In this document: positions 1 through 8,580 of the stretch, in pieces
Layout: each line of letters starts with the position of its first letter
How positions within the stretch are numbered: the stretch's first letter is position 1
Assembly (NCBI GenBank): GCA_012517285.1
Contig: JAAYVG010000047.1
Coordinates: 1 to 35,603, forward strand
Direction of reading: 5' to 3'
DNA from: Elusimicrobiota bacterium
Lineage (GTDB): Bacteria > Elusimicrobiota > Elusimicrobia > Elusimicrobiales > UBA9959
Length of the DNA stretch: 35,603 nucleotides
The notes under the pieces: model-generated
What the model was told of the DNA's origin: nothing
The model's database searches: none
What the model saw: the letters and a program-made list of their open reading frames with translations, nothing else
Translations under genes and position numbers: made by a program

Positions 1-247
1 AAACGGATTCATCAAGATGAAGACAGATATCATCGAGATGTAATCAGGATGAAGACAGATATTATCAAGATGAAGACAGATATCATAAGGATGAAGACGG
101 ATATCATTGAGATGTAATCAGGATGAAAACGGATATAATCGAGATGTAATCAGGATGAAGACAGATATCATCGAGATGAAAACAGATATCATCAGGATGT
201 AAACAGATATCATCGAGATGTAATCAGGATGAAGACGGATATTATAG
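1..247. repeat. Degenerate 21-bp / 11-bp tandem array
   Basis: The region is built from two alternating units. One is 21 bp (type AAGACAGATATCATCGAGATG with substitutions; about nine copies, first and last incomplete). The other is an 11-bp short form, TAATCAGGATG, at 41-51, 115-125, 147-157 and 221-231. The short form looks like the long one with ten bases deleted, so both steps are close to whole turns of the DNA helix. No open reading frame explains it. A related, more decayed array lies at 26484-26568. Function unknown; the array may continue beyond the left edge of the window. Confidence 0.9.
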
Positions 248-484
248 TTGTCTGGTTGTTTAGGAATACAAAAAAACTAAGAAGCAAAGCTCAAAGAACA
301 AATAGCAAACAAACAGTTTTATCAGCAATATGCAACCAGAAAGAAGTTGTAATGGAACAGATTATCCACAATTTTTGGAAAAGTTAACAGCTACCTTTTG
401 TAACGCTTGCAAAAAGAAAAAATAAAAAATAATAAAACAGAAAATTAGTATGTTTAAAATCATAAAACACAAAGAGTTGGAAAA
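248..484. other. AT-rich intergenic spacer with one DnaA-box match
   Basis: No gene is seen. The stretch begins with a fragment of the GGTTGTTTAG octamer family (about 254-263), contains TTATCCACA at 362-370 and ends in a very A-rich tract (about 410-480). It lies downstream of nnrE, whose stop is at 485-487. Confidence 0.6.
362..370 (+). promoter_or_regulatory. Perfect match to the DnaA-box consensus
   Basis: TTATCCACA is an exact match to the classical DnaA box. It is a single site, about 115 bp from the 21/11-bp array and just before an A-rich tract. A chance occurrence in 35 kb is quite possible, so function is unproven. Confidence 0.3.
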
Positions 485-1210
485 CTAAACTTTTATATAC
501 TTTTTTATCAGCTCCTGAGGATAGCCTATGTCGACTACTTTAAGAGTTCCTGTATACTTTTTAGCATCACTGTTCAACAGGCCTGACTTCAAAAGGCCCA
601 ATGTCAGTGTAAGAACAGAATTTACACATACACCTGAAACTTCACCAGTATCAGGGTTTATTCCTGATGGTATATCTATGGAAACAACATTCTTAGCTGA
701 GGCATTTATAATATTTATTATGCTTTCTATAATTCCTGTTGGTTTTCCAACTGTGCTTATTCCAAGCAGTGCATCAACTATCAGATCAGTTCTTTTTATC
801 TCATCCATGATATTACCAATAGAATCAGGATCAACAGTTTTCACAGGTATCCCCCTTTTTTTTGCCATATCAATATTTTTTAAAACCAGAGGATTATATC
901 TTTTTTCAGATGGCGGAACCATATATATGATCACATTAAAACCCTTATCACTTAAATATCTTCCACAGACAAGCCCATCACCACCATTGTTTCCCCTGCC
1001 GGAAAAAACAGTTATCATTATATCACCATAGTTTTTCTTTATGTTTTCTGATATGTATTTTTCTATTTCAATGGCACAGGCTTTACCAGCATTTTCCATA
1101 AGTGTCTCTTCAGTTATTGAGTAATAACGCGTTGCTGCCTGATCAATCTCTTTCATCAGTTCTGCAGTTACAGATAAAGATCCTGATTGTTTAATGTTTG
1201 AATTTTTCAT
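485..1210 (-). CDS. nnrE: NAD(P)H-hydrate epimerase
   Basis: About 241 aa, the YjeF N-terminal (epimerase) domain as a free-standing protein. It would interconvert the R and S epimers of hydrated NAD(P)H so that the dehydratase NnrD, encoded separately at 7259-8209, can repair both. The family motifs GRGNNGGDGLVCGRYL (nucleotide-binding loop), DALLGIS and SIDIPSGINPDTG are present in order. The start chosen is the ATG at 1210 because GGAGGT lies 5 bases upstream; the same frame is open a further 17 codons upstream, but that extension does not resemble the family. It lies 182 bp downstream of polX and is probably transcribed separately or by read-through. Splitting NnrE and NnrD into distant genes is less common than the fused bifunctional form. 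Confidence 0.93.
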   Translation of the reverse strand: MKNSNIKQSGSLSVTAELMKEIDQAATRYYSITEETLMENAGKACAIEIEKYISENIKKNYGDIMITVFSGRGNNGGDGLVCGRYLSDKGFNVIIYMVPPSEKRYNPLVLKNIDMAKKRGIPVKTVDPDSIGNIMDEIKRTDLIVDALLGISTVGKPTGIIESIINIINASAKNVVSIDIPSGINPDTGEVSGVCVNSVLTLTLGLLKSGLLNSDAKKYTGTLKVVDIGYPQELIKKYIKV

Positions 1211-1392
1211 ATACCTCCAGCTATAAAAAGCTCCAACCTTAATATTTTGAGTTAGAATCAATCTGTATTAGTAAGTTGTAGAATAAATTCTCAGAAATAG
1301 CAGCAATTAAATTTTACTGGCTAATGTTTAACTTTTTTATGTTTTATTACAGGACAGTTTACTGTTATAACCGTGAAGTAAGTTCAATATGT

Positions 1393-3135
1393 TTAACCTT
1401 TCTGCAACTGTTTTTTTCTTGTTCTGTTTTCTTTTATGAACTCGTTTAGTTCTTTCCAACCAAGAGAGTTTATTATATCATTTTTTGTTAGGCCAGCTCG
1501 CCTTGCGTTGTTTAAAGCATATTCAATATTATCAAACTGTTCAATGGAATGAGCATCTGAAGAAAGTATAACTCTGAGTCCTAAAGACTTAACTTTTCTG
1601 ATGTTTACATCTTTAAGATCAAGTCTATCAGGCTGACCATTGATCTCAAAAACAGTATTGTTTTTTGAGGCTAACTCAAATATAAGATCATAGTCTGCAT
1701 CCATCTCATCCCTTTCAAAAATAAGCCTGCCTGTTAGATGAGCAATAACATCAGAGTATGGGTTTGATATCGCTTTTAATATTCTTGCAGTCAAATCATC
1801 CCTTTTCATACGATTGTTGGAATGAACTGCGGATATCACCAGAGAAATTTTATCAAGCTCCTCAGGTTTAAAAGGAAGTGAACCATCCTTTAATATCTCT
1901 GTTTCAAGCGAACGATCAAAATTAATGTCTGGATATTTTTTCAGAAGCTTTAAGAGTTCTTCTCTTGTTTCAGTGTATCGTTTAAAATCAAGACCATTTA
2001 CAAAGTTTAATGGTATTGAGTGGTCACCAATAAAAAACCACTTATATCTTTTGCTGAGATGATCAACTATTTCCTCTATTGAGTTTGCACCATCAGTAAA
2101 GAAGGTATGGGAATGAGCATCACCATTTATATCGCTATAGCTAACAAGCTCCGGGATAGCATTTTTTAATGCAAGCTCTATCTCGCCATTATCCTCTCTG
2201 AGCTCAGGAGGGATGTACTGCATTCCAAGCTTTTTATATATCTCCTCTTCAGTTTTACCAGCGACCATTTCTTTTGATACTGATTTTTTAAAAAGCCCAT
2301 ATTCGTTTAATAGATATCCAGCCTTGTTTGCAAGTTCTCTCAACCTTATGTTGTGCTGCTTTGAGCCTGTGAAATAGCAGAGTGCAGCTCCATATGAGCT
2401 TTCTTCAAAAACCCTCAGGTCACACTGCATCTGATTTTTTAGTATAACTGATGATTTTAATTCTCCAGCTGAAAGGACTCTTTCTATACCAGAAAATTTA
2501 AGAAAATCATCAATAACTTTTCCACCACCAACCGCTATTATATCTATATCACCAACGGTTTCAGCACATCTTCTAAGGCTTCCTGCGTAACCAACTTTTT
2601 TATGACCGCAGCTGTTAAGATATTTTATTATATCATTAGCAGTTTTTTTAGCAAAGCTGTATAAAAATCTATTTTTTGTGCTGATACCCTTTTCAACAGA
2701 TTCTATGATCATTTTTTCTAACTTTTCTCCAAAGCCATCAATGTTTCTTATCATCCCTTTTTTTGCAGCCTTTACAAGGCTATCAATAGAATCAATCCCT
2801 AGCTTTTCATAAAGGATTTTAGCCCTTTTTGAACCAAGACCCTCGATGCTAAGAAGCTCATAAAGGCTTAATGGATACTTGGACTTCAACTCCTCAAACT
2901 CGCTAAATGTTTGAGTATGCTTTATCTCATTTATATGTTTTAATATACCACGACCGATACCCCTTATCTCACAGAGTTTATCTTCAGAGATATCAAGGAC
3001 ATCTTCTGATAGCATTGATATGACTGAGGCAGCCTTCTTATAAGCTCTGACCTTGAAAGGATTTTGATTATCAAGCTCACAGAGAAAGGCCATCTGTTCA
3101 AACATCTGAGATATTCTTTTATTAGACTCAGGCAT
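1393..3135 (-). CDS. polX: Family X DNA polymerase with PHP domain (PolX)
   Basis: About 580 aa, the usual length of bacterial PolX, a repair polymerase with 3'-5' exonuclease activity from its PHP domain. Two helix-hairpin-helix segments (IRGIGRGI and IEGLGSKRA) come first. The nucleotidyltransferase core follows, with GSLRR and GDIDIIAVG carrying two of the metal-binding Asp, and YFTGSKQHN. The PHP domain has DAHSHTFFTDG, a GDHS motif, SAVHSN, HLTGR and SSDAHS, so its metal ligands look complete. The ATG at 3135 overlaps the preceding stop codon by 8 bp (ATGCCTGA), which suggests translational coupling. A TTG five codons upstream is possible but less likely. Confidence 0.94.
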   Translation of the reverse strand: MPESNKRISQMFEQMAFLCELDNQNPFKVRAYKKAASVISMLSEDVLDISEDKLCEIRGIGRGILKHINEIKHTQTFSEFEELKSKYPLSLYELLSIEGLGSKRAKILYEKLGIDSIDSLVKAAKKGMIRNIDGFGEKLEKMIIESVEKGISTKNRFLYSFAKKTANDIIKYLNSCGHKKVGYAGSLRRCAETVGDIDIIAVGGGKVIDDFLKFSGIERVLSAGELKSSVILKNQMQCDLRVFEESSYGAALCYFTGSKQHNIRLRELANKAGYLLNEYGLFKKSVSKEMVAGKTEEEIYKKLGMQYIPPELREDNGEIELALKNAIPELVSYSDINGDAHSHTFFTDGANSIEEIVDHLSKRYKWFFIGDHSIPLNFVNGLDFKRYTETREELLKLLKKYPDINFDRSLETEILKDGSLPFKPEELDKISLVISAVHSNNRMKRDDLTARILKAISNPYSDVIAHLTGRLIFERDEMDADYDLIFELASKNNTVFEINGQPDRLDLKDVNIRKVKSLGLRVILSSDAHSIEQFDNIEYALNNARRAGLTKNDIINSLGWKELNEFIKENRTRKKQLQKG

Positions 3136-3646
3136 ATATACCGAAAACAACCGATAACGCTAAAACAATTGCAGACATAAATCCAACAGTGAAGATGATT
3201 ATGTGCGGGAATAAAACAGCTATGACAGAGTTTATAAAACCAAAATCAGTACACTTTTTTACCATCCATATCCTTAATATCCAGATAAAGAACATCACAG
3301 CAGTTATTAGAAGAAAAGGATTAATCTTAAAAAATCCGATATAGGCTAACGGAATAAGGATAAATGTCAGGTACTCAGAAAGGCCATAAAAGTGGAAGAC
3401 ATCCCTTGCCCTCAGCTGTTCATTGTTCTGAACATCTATATAAAGCGAGGTTATAGCTGAAAATATAAAATTGCCAACAAAAACCATACAGAAAAAAAAC
3501 ATAAAAAAAAGAATACTGAAATCAAGCCTGTTAACTATTAATAGATACAAATAAAAATTTAATGCCTCAAAAAAATAACCGAGCGTTGAGAAAAATGGAT
3601 ATCTCTTATCAAAAAGTCTTTTTATTTCTTCCCATAAAGCAAACAT
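3128..3646 (-). CDS. Hypothetical multi-pass membrane protein
   Basis: 172 aa, not recognised with certainty. It is strongly hydrophobic, with about five predicted membrane segments separated by short loops (around residues 22-40, 43-65, 88-106, 108-128 and 140-168), and has a short charged N-terminus (MFALWEEIKRLFDKRYPFF). The layout resembles small Yip1-like membrane proteins, but no signature is clear. It lies 9 bp downstream of sppA and overlaps polX by 8 bp, so it is the middle gene of a three-gene unit. The ATG at 3646 is preceded by AGGT at a suitable distance. No function is assigned. Confidence 0.75.
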   Translation of the reverse strand: MFALWEEIKRLFDKRYPFFSTLGYFFEALNFYLYLLIVNRLDFSILFFMFFFCMVFVGNFIFSAITSLYIDVQNNEQLRARDVFHFYGLSEYLTFILIPLAYIGFFKINPFLLITAVMFFIWILRIWMVKKCTDFGFINSVIAVLFPHIIIFTVGFMSAIVLALSVVFGIYA

Positions 3647-3655
3647 AATGATTAC

Positions 3656-4711
3656 CTAAAAAGAAAACCTGTACTCAATCATAGGATAGCTGTCCTTCTC
3701 AGTAAATGATAGGAAGGAAAGCTTTGAATCAATAGAAGAAAATATATCGTTAAAAATGGTTGGCTTGACCTTTACAAATGAAGGATTTTTACCGAGCCCT
3801 GACATAACACCAGCCTCATCTATTGCATCATAGAGATCGCCTATCCTATCAATAAGCCCTATCTGTTTTGCCTGATTACCAGTGAATATCCTTCCATCTG
3901 CAAACTCCTTTACCTTATCCTTATCCAGCTTTCTTCCCTGAGCAACTATGCCAACAAAGCCATCATATATGTCATTTATCATATTCTGCAAAAGCTCTTT
4001 TTCATCCTTTGTCATCTCTCTTGAAAATGAGCCTATATCCTTAAACTTACCAGATTTTATAACATTTGGTTTGAGGCCAATTTTTTTGAACAATGCCTCG
4101 CCCTCAGTTGTAGAAAATATGACACCAATAGACCCTGTTAGTGTCCCAGCATCAGAAATTATTTTATCACAGGCCATAGCAACATAAAGTCCCCCGCTTG
4201 CTGCGACATCACCAAAATGTGCAACAAAAGGTTTTTTGTATTTATCCTTTATTCTCTTGATCATTGTATATATTTCTTCAACTGCTGCAACACTTCCTCC
4301 GGGAGAATTTATATCCAGAACTATAGCTTTTATGTTCTTGTCCTCACCATATTTTTTTATCATATTAACTATTAAATCACTTCCCTTATCAGAAAACCCA
4401 GAATCCTTCTTATATATAGCCCCATAAATCGGTATAACAGCAACCTTGTTTTTTGTATCCTTTATAATGGCATTTGATAAATCCTTAGTATCTATTTTAA
4501 CCTTTTTGTTTGTTGATATGACAGATAATGACATAAAAATTGAAACAATATATAAAATAGAAAATACTGTTAAAAGGAGTGTCAATGGCGTTAGTTTAAA
4601 CTTTTTTTTCTCTTTCTTGCTGTTGTTATCAGAATTATTGTTAGAAATCTCAGGTTTTAAATCATCAGGCTGTAATTCATTTTTAGTGTTTTCATTTGAT
4701 ACTTCATCCAT
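3656..4711 (-). CDS. sppA: Signal peptide peptidase SppA (S49 family)
   Basis: 351 aa, the short single-domain form. A hydrophilic Asn/Lys/Asp-rich cytoplasmic N-terminus of about 40 residues is followed by one membrane anchor (about 42-66) and the ClpP-like S49 fold. The nucleophile is the Ser in DVAASGGLYVA (about residue 171) and the general base is the Lys in SGKFKDIGS (about 224). NSPGGS, the oxyanion-region motif, precedes them. It degrades cleaved signal peptides in the cytoplasmic membrane. The start is fixed by AGGAGG just upstream, and an extended -10 promoter 19 bp ahead makes it the first gene of an sppA-membrane protein-polX unit, separate from rimI. Confidence 0.94.
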   Translation of the reverse strand: MDEVSNENTKNELQPDDLKPEISNNNSDNNSKKEKKKFKLTPLTLLLTVFSILYIVSIFMSLSVISTNKKVKIDTKDLSNAIIKDTKNKVAVIPIYGAIYKKDSGFSDKGSDLIVNMIKKYGEDKNIKAIVLDINSPGGSVAAVEEIYTMIKRIKDKYKKPFVAHFGDVAASGGLYVAMACDKIISDAGTLTGSIGVIFSTTEGEALFKKIGLKPNVIKSGKFKDIGSFSREMTKDEKELLQNMINDIYDGFVGIVAQGRKLDKDKVKEFADGRIFTGNQAKQIGLIDRIGDLYDAIDEAGVMSGLGKNPSFVKVKPTIFNDIFSSIDSKLSFLSFTEKDSYPMIEYRFSF

Positions 4712-4729
4712 TACATCCTCCTTTTAAAT

Positions 4730-4738
4730 ATTATACCA
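4730..4738 (-). promoter_or_regulatory. Extended -10 promoter of sppA
   Basis: On the minus strand the sequence is TGGTATAAT, a perfect TGn-extended -10. The predicted transcription start is near 4723, giving a leader of about 12 nt that is almost entirely Shine-Dalgarno (AAGGAGGATGTA) before the sppA ATG. No good -35 is seen, as expected for extended -10 promoters. Confidence 0.55.
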
Positions 4739-4823
4739 TAATTACTATGACTTAATATTTCGCATTAATGCATCCAATCTTCTATTTCTTAAGCTCTCTA
4801 TTGTTATAGCTTATATAATATTC

Positions 4824-5261
4824 TCATTCATCTATTACAAGCTCCATAAGGAGAGCATCGTATTTTAAATCATAATACTTTTTTCTTGTGTTATAGACTC
4901 TAAATCCCTTTTTTTTATAAAGCGATATTGCAGGGATGTTTTTCTCATTGACCTCAAGTATTATTCTTTTACAACCACTTTTTGGGGCACAATTAACAAC
5001 AAAATCAATAAGCATACTCCCAATGGATGACCTCAATCTTCTGTGAGATACAACTATTGAGTTTATTTCTAATATATCATCAATTTCCCAGAAGTTTATA
5101 AAACCGTATATGACATCATCATGAACAAACACAAATGTTCTGCTAAAGTCTTTTTCAAACTCCTTTAAAAAACCGTTTTTACCCCACTTAGGATAGTCCT
5201 GCCATTCATTTTCAATCTCAACTATATCATCTAAATCATTTAGGTCAGCTTTTCTTATCAT
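4824..5261 (-). CDS. rimI: RimI-like ribosomal protein S18 N-acetyltransferase (GNAT)
   Basis: 145 aa, a GNAT-fold acetyltransferase of RimI length. The acetyl-CoA pyrophosphate loop appears as HRRLRSSIGSMLID (about residues 78-91), followed by LEVNEKNIPAISLYKKKGF, the typical RimI strand-helix (Asn, Ala, Leu-Tyr). Its start overlaps the tsaB stop by 4 bp (ATGA). The tsaE-tsaB-rimI order is widespread and supports RimI rather than an unrelated GNAT. It would acetylate the N-terminal Ala of S18 or other protein N-termini. It is the last gene of the chain that starts at glmS. Confidence 0.88.
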   Translation of the reverse strand: MIRKADLNDLDDIVEIENEWQDYPKWGKNGFLKEFEKDFSRTFVFVHDDVIYGFINFWEIDDILEINSIVVSHRRLRSSIGSMLIDFVVNCAPKSGCKRIILEVNEKNIPAISLYKKKGFRVYNTRKKYYDLKYDALLMELVIDE

Positions 5262-5911
5262 AGCTCAAACTTTGCTGGCTTTAAATAAAACGGCGATATG
5301 TCAGTGTGTGAAAAGAACTTTGATGCCTTGATTATATTATAAGGTATTATCTTAGAGATCTCAGATGGGGCTTTATCAAGATTATTAAATATTGAATATG
5401 TTTCAGGATAATCCTCAAAATCACTTATCAAAACCCCTTTAAAATTATCAAGCTTTTTTTGAAGCTTATCAATAAATATCCACTCAGGACTTTGCTTTCT
5501 TATGATTTTTTTATTTTTTATTCGATAATAGCACAGATAAAACTCATCTTTGAATGCATGAACAACCACTGCCACATCACCCTCATAACCACTTTGATAA
5601 AGGTTATAAACGAGTGCTTCAAACACATCTATCCCATAAACACGAGCACCGCTTAAAACATTATATACTTTTGCAAAGGTATACAATGATCTTATTCCAG
5701 TAAATCTTCCTGGCCCTCTTATTATATCAATCTCAGATATATCAGAAAATTTACAGTTAAATTTTTTGACCATATTTGAAAGCTTATCAAAAAATATATC
5801 CTCAAAATTTAATATCTGCTTTGAAAAATCAATATGTTTTATACCATCTGATACAGAGAGCTTAACATACGATGAGTAGGCAGAAACGCCACAAATTATT
5901 TTTTTATCCAT
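5258..5911 (-). CDS. tsaB: tRNA t6A biosynthesis protein TsaB
   Basis: 217 aa, ASKHA-fold partner of TsaD in the threonylcarbamoyl transfer step that makes t6A37 in ANN-decoding tRNAs. The hallmark is the IRGPGRFTGIRSL motif (about residues 64-76; family form GPGSFTGLR). The N-terminal strand (KIICGVSAYSSYVKLSV) is more divergent than usual. It overlaps tsaE by 8 bp upstream and rimI by 4 bp downstream. TsaD and TsaC are not in this window. Confidence 0.92.
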   Translation of the reverse strand: MDKKIICGVSAYSSYVKLSVSDGIKHIDFSKQILNFEDIFFDKLSNMVKKFNCKFSDISEIDIIRGPGRFTGIRSLYTFAKVYNVLSGARVYGIDVFEALVYNLYQSGYEGDVAVVVHAFKDEFYLCYYRIKNKKIIRKQSPEWIFIDKLQKKLDNFKGVLISDFEDYPETYSIFNNLDKAPSEISKIIPYNIIKASKFFSHTDISPFYLKPAKFEL

Positions 5912-6368
5912 ATTTTTTTATCACTATCCTCCTCTCATCATTTTTTAAAAGTTTTATATCAATAACATACGGTTTAAATCTTATATATTTTGATACATCA
6001 TATGGCCATTCTATTGCGACAACAGTTCTATCATCAGCATATTCTAAAAGTTCTAAATAATTAAACTCTCCAGAGGTCCTATAAAGATCAAGGTGAACTA
6101 TATTAAAGCTCTTTGTTTCATAAATCCTCATAAGAACAAAGCTCGAGCTTATAACTCTTTTCTTTGAACCTAGATATTCAAGAATACCACGAAGAAATGT
6201 TGTCTTTCCACAACCTATGTCACCATTTAAAAGTATAAAGTCGCCAGCACAAAGTTTTTTAGCAAAGTCTTTAGCAACATCAATGGTTTCATCTGGAGAA
6301 GATGTTTTAAAAGTGTTCAAAGTAGTGTATTTTACCTTCATATTCTGATATATCAACTCCATATCCAT
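5904..6368 (-). CDS. tsaE: tRNA t6A biosynthesis ATPase TsaE
   Basis: About 154 aa, small P-loop ATPase that drives the TsaB-TsaD cycle. Walker A is GDIGCGKTT, followed by the family's S-S-F segment (ISSSFVLMRIY), HLDLYR and a late AIEWPYDV motif (family VEWpe). The start is uncertain. I chose the ATG at 6368, preceded by AGGAAG at 8 bases. An ATG at 6341 would give 145 aa with a smaller overlap with thiL, and a TTG at 6374 is also possible. It overlaps thiL by up to 62 bp, but thiL ends with its expected YFEHF tail, so both genes look real. Confidence 0.9.
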   Translation of the reverse strand: MDMELIYQNMKVKYTTLNTFKTSSPDETIDVAKDFAKKLCAGDFILLNGDIGCGKTTFLRGILEYLGSKKRVISSSFVLMRIYETKSFNIVHLDLYRTSGEFNYLELLEYADDRTVVAIEWPYDVSKYIRFKPYVIDIKLLKNDERRIVIKKYG

Positions 6369-7272
6369 TTTCAAGTCTTCCTATTATATGAACATCCTTT
6401 ATATCGGATTTTAATTTGTTAATATTTTTTTCAGGAACAGTGAATATTAGGTTGTAATCCTCACCGCCTGAGATAACATATTCTTTAAAATCTTTATGAT
6501 TTAAAACTGACCATCTTTTAAGTGATTTGGATGCAACAAAAGAGAGGCTGTTAATATCTAATTTTACTCTCACAGAATTGACCTCCGATATAATCTCAAG
6601 CGAACGATAAAGCCCATCAGAGTTATCAAGCATTGATGATGCATATTTAGAAATGCAAGATGCATAATCTTTATATATTCGAGGTTTTACAAATGACCCA
6701 AAAAGTTTTTTTTCATCAGAAGTAAAAAAATCCCTTTTTTTAGATAGCATCGTTTCAACCGCAGCTTTTACATCACCCATATTCCCAACGCAACAGAGGA
6801 TATCTTCTGCTTTTGCACCACATCTTCTTGTTATTCCTTTTTTGCTAACCTTACCGCAGAGCGAAAGTGTAAAAAAAACAGTTTCACTTTTTGAAATATT
6901 TCCACCAATATTTTTGACACCAAAAAAATCAAGCTCTTTTTTTAAAGCCTTTATAAAATCAGCTAACCACTCATTATCTATTTTCTTATCATTTATTCCA
7001 GAGCTTACAAGGCAGTATATCGGGACAGCATCACCCATAGAATATATATCGCTTACATTCATACGGACAAGCCTTGATGCTACCTCAGAAGGTTTTAAAT
7101 AATCCATCAGAAAATGTGTATTTTCAACAAGATCATCAACCGTAAATATATAAAAATTTTTTTTATCACCCAAGTCAATCACTGCACAATCATCTCCAGG
7201 ACCTTCTATTATAGACCTGTCAGTATAATCAAATGTCTTAACAAGTTTTTTTATTATTTCACTTTCCTTCAT
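6307..7272 (-). CDS. thiL: Thiamine-monophosphate kinase
   Basis: 321 aa, phosphorylates thiamine monophosphate to the active diphosphate. The PurM/AIRS-type fold is shown by GPGDDCAVI (metal and phosphate loop), FTVDDLVENTHF, the MNVSDIYSMGDAVP helix and MLDNSDGLYRSLE. The C-terminus (YFEHF) matches the usual GYDHF-like end. It overlaps nnrD by 14 bp and tsaE at its other end. It is the only thiamine gene in the window. Confidence 0.95.
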   Translation of the reverse strand: MKESEIIKKLVKTFDYTDRSIIEGPGDDCAVIDLGDKKNFYIFTVDDLVENTHFLMDYLKPSEVASRLVRMNVSDIYSMGDAVPIYCLVSSGINDKKIDNEWLADFIKALKKELDFFGVKNIGGNISKSETVFFTLSLCGKVSKKGITRRCGAKAEDILCCVGNMGDVKAAVETMLSKKRDFFTSDEKKLFGSFVKPRIYKDYASCISKYASSMLDNSDGLYRSLEIISEVNSVRVKLDINSLSFVASKSLKRWSVLNHKDFKEYVISGGEDYNLIFTVPEKNINKLKSDIKDVHIIGRLENGYGVDISEYEGKIHYFEHF

Positions 7273-8209
7273 AAATATTCTTTATAGCACTGGGAATAAG
7301 ATCAATAATATCAGACGCAAGGACAGAATATTTTCCATACTGCTCACGTGCAGCAAGACCACATAGAGAATGAATATAAACTCCACATATCGCTGAGTTA
7401 AGAGCAGTTTTTAGATCAAAGCCATTCTTCTTTCCTGCCTGCCGGAGCCGTTTCGGCGTAGGCAGGCCTGCCTGCGCAGAAACGGCTTTGGCAGGCTGGC
7501 CTGACTGAGCCCATATCCCCGCAATAATTCCAGCAAGGACATCGCCACTGCCCGCCTTTGAAAGAGCAGAGTTTCTTTTATCAATCAAAAAAAGAGACTT
7601 TGAGTCAGTTACATAGGTTCTAAAATCTTTCAGGACACATACCCCTCCTGTCATAGAGCTTATCTCAAGAGCAAGTTTTTCATCGTTTTCTTGAACAAGC
7701 CTTCTTGCTTCACCTGTATGAGGAGTAACTATGGTTGGAATATTTTTCAAAAATGATATATCATTCTCATTTGAAAGAGCATTTATTGCATCGGCATCTA
7801 TAACTGTTGGAAGATTTAGTTCCTTTATTATTTTTATAACAGTTTTGTTTATTTTTTTTTCATTACCAATCCCTGGGCCTATTAAAAGGATATCAAATCT
7901 ATTTTTTTTAGAGATATCAACTACAAAATCAAGGGTTTCATCAGATATATAATCACCGCTTCCAGCAGGATAAAATATTCCCTCAGGCATAAGCGATGAA
8001 ATAATCGGTTTGATTTTTTCAACACAAACACCGTAGACAAGTCCTGCACCTGATCTCATAGCAGCCTTTGATGAAAGATATAATGCACCGCTCATTGGAT
8101 AGGAACCTGCTATGACAAGCAGTCGTCCAAAATCATTCTTATTACTATCATCCATGCGTTTTGGAAATAATTTTTTTACAAGTTTTTTTTCTATGTATTG
8201 TCTTTTCAT
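7259..8209 (-). CDS. nnrD: ADP/ATP-dependent NAD(P)H-hydrate dehydratase with in-frame repeat insertion
   Basis: 316 aa, the YjeF C-terminal ribokinase-like dehydratase that restores damaged NAD(P)H. Seen in order: GRLLVIAGSYPMSGA, LIGPGIG, VIDADAINAL, TPHTGEARRL and KAGSGDVLAGIIAG, which carries the catalytic Asp. The family normally continues straight into a helix of the type here read as DLKTALNSAICGVYIHSL. Instead about 22 GC-rich codons (residues about 237-259, QPAKAVSAQAGLPTPKRLRQ) lie between, encoded exactly by an inverted pair of a 33-bp repeat (7434-7499). The reading frame survives, so the enzyme may tolerate a surface loop there. It overlaps acpS by 4 bp. Confidence 0.93.
   Translation of the reverse strand: MKRQYIEKKLVKKLFPKRMDDSNKNDFGRLLVIAGSYPMSGALYLSSKAAMRSGAGLVYGVCVEKIKPIISSLMPEGIFYPAGSGDYISDETLDFVVDISKKNRFDILLIGPGIGNEKKINKTVIKIIKELNLPTVIDADAINALSNENDISFLKNIPTIVTPHTGEARRLVQENDEKLALEISSMTGGVCVLKDFRTYVTDSKSLFLIDKRNSALSKAGSGDVLAGIIAGIWAQSGQPAKAVSAQAGLPTPKRLRQAGKKNGFDLKTALNSAICGVYIHSLCGLAAREQYGKYSVLASDIIDLIPSAIKNIYEGK
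7434..7499. repeat. Inverted pair of GC-rich 33-bp palindromic repeat inside nnrD
   Basis: Two 33-bp arms (7434-7466 and 7467-7499) abut exactly and are inverted copies of each other. Their type is CCTGCCTGCCGAAGCC... ending in GGCGTAGGCAGG. A third copy lies at 10637-10669. Each arm is itself partly palindromic and about two thirds G+C, against an AT-rich background. The 66-bp total is a multiple of three and keeps nnrD in frame. Confidence 0.9.
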
Positions 8210-8580
8210 TTTACAAGCTCAGCATTTTCAATTATACATATAGCTGCAGCATAATCCGATGTGTGAGTAATACTCAAACTGGCATCAACCTTTATACCTT
8301 CAATTTTTAAAAATGGCATCCCATCGCTTTTGTTTAATATGTTTATTTTTTTTAATGGAAGTTTTAAAAAAAATGACTTCAACTCACCAGCTGGAAGGGA
8401 TTTAAATGCCTTTATCACAGCTTCTTTTGCTGCAAACTTACCAGCATATCTCTCATAAGTGTTTTTAAATCTTTTACAGTAGGACTGTTCTTTTTCTGAA
8501 AATACTCTTTCAATAAAAGAACTCATCCCTGATAATTTTTTTATTCTTTTAACCTCTACAATATCAATGCCAACTTTCAT
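8206..8580 (-). CDS. acpS: Holo-[acyl-carrier-protein] synthase
   Basis: 124 aa, transfers 4'-phosphopantetheine from CoA to the fatty-acid ACP. Both signature regions are present: GIDIVEVKRI with the Mg-binding Asp near the N-terminus, and ERYAGKFAAKEAVIKA, with LSITHTSDYAAA at the C-terminal end. The ends overlap glmS and nnrD by 4 bp each. A second, Sfp-type transferase occurs at 32057-32686 beside the polyketide synthase, suggesting that the two divide primary and specialised carrier proteins. Confidence 0.95.
   Translation of the reverse strand: MKVGIDIVEVKRIKKLSGMSSFIERVFSEKEQSYCKRFKNTYERYAGKFAAKEAVIKAFKSLPAGELKSFFLKLPLKKINILNKSDGMPFLKIEGIKVDASLSITHTSDYAAAICIIENAELVK

Noticed and set aside
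1-247. CRISPR array
   Set aside because: Units of 21 and 11 bp follow each other without unique spacers, and no cas genes are near.
3136-3150. Longer polX start (TTG at 3150)
   Set aside because: The ATG at 3135 gives the common ATG/TGA overlap with the upstream gene and the expected N-terminus.
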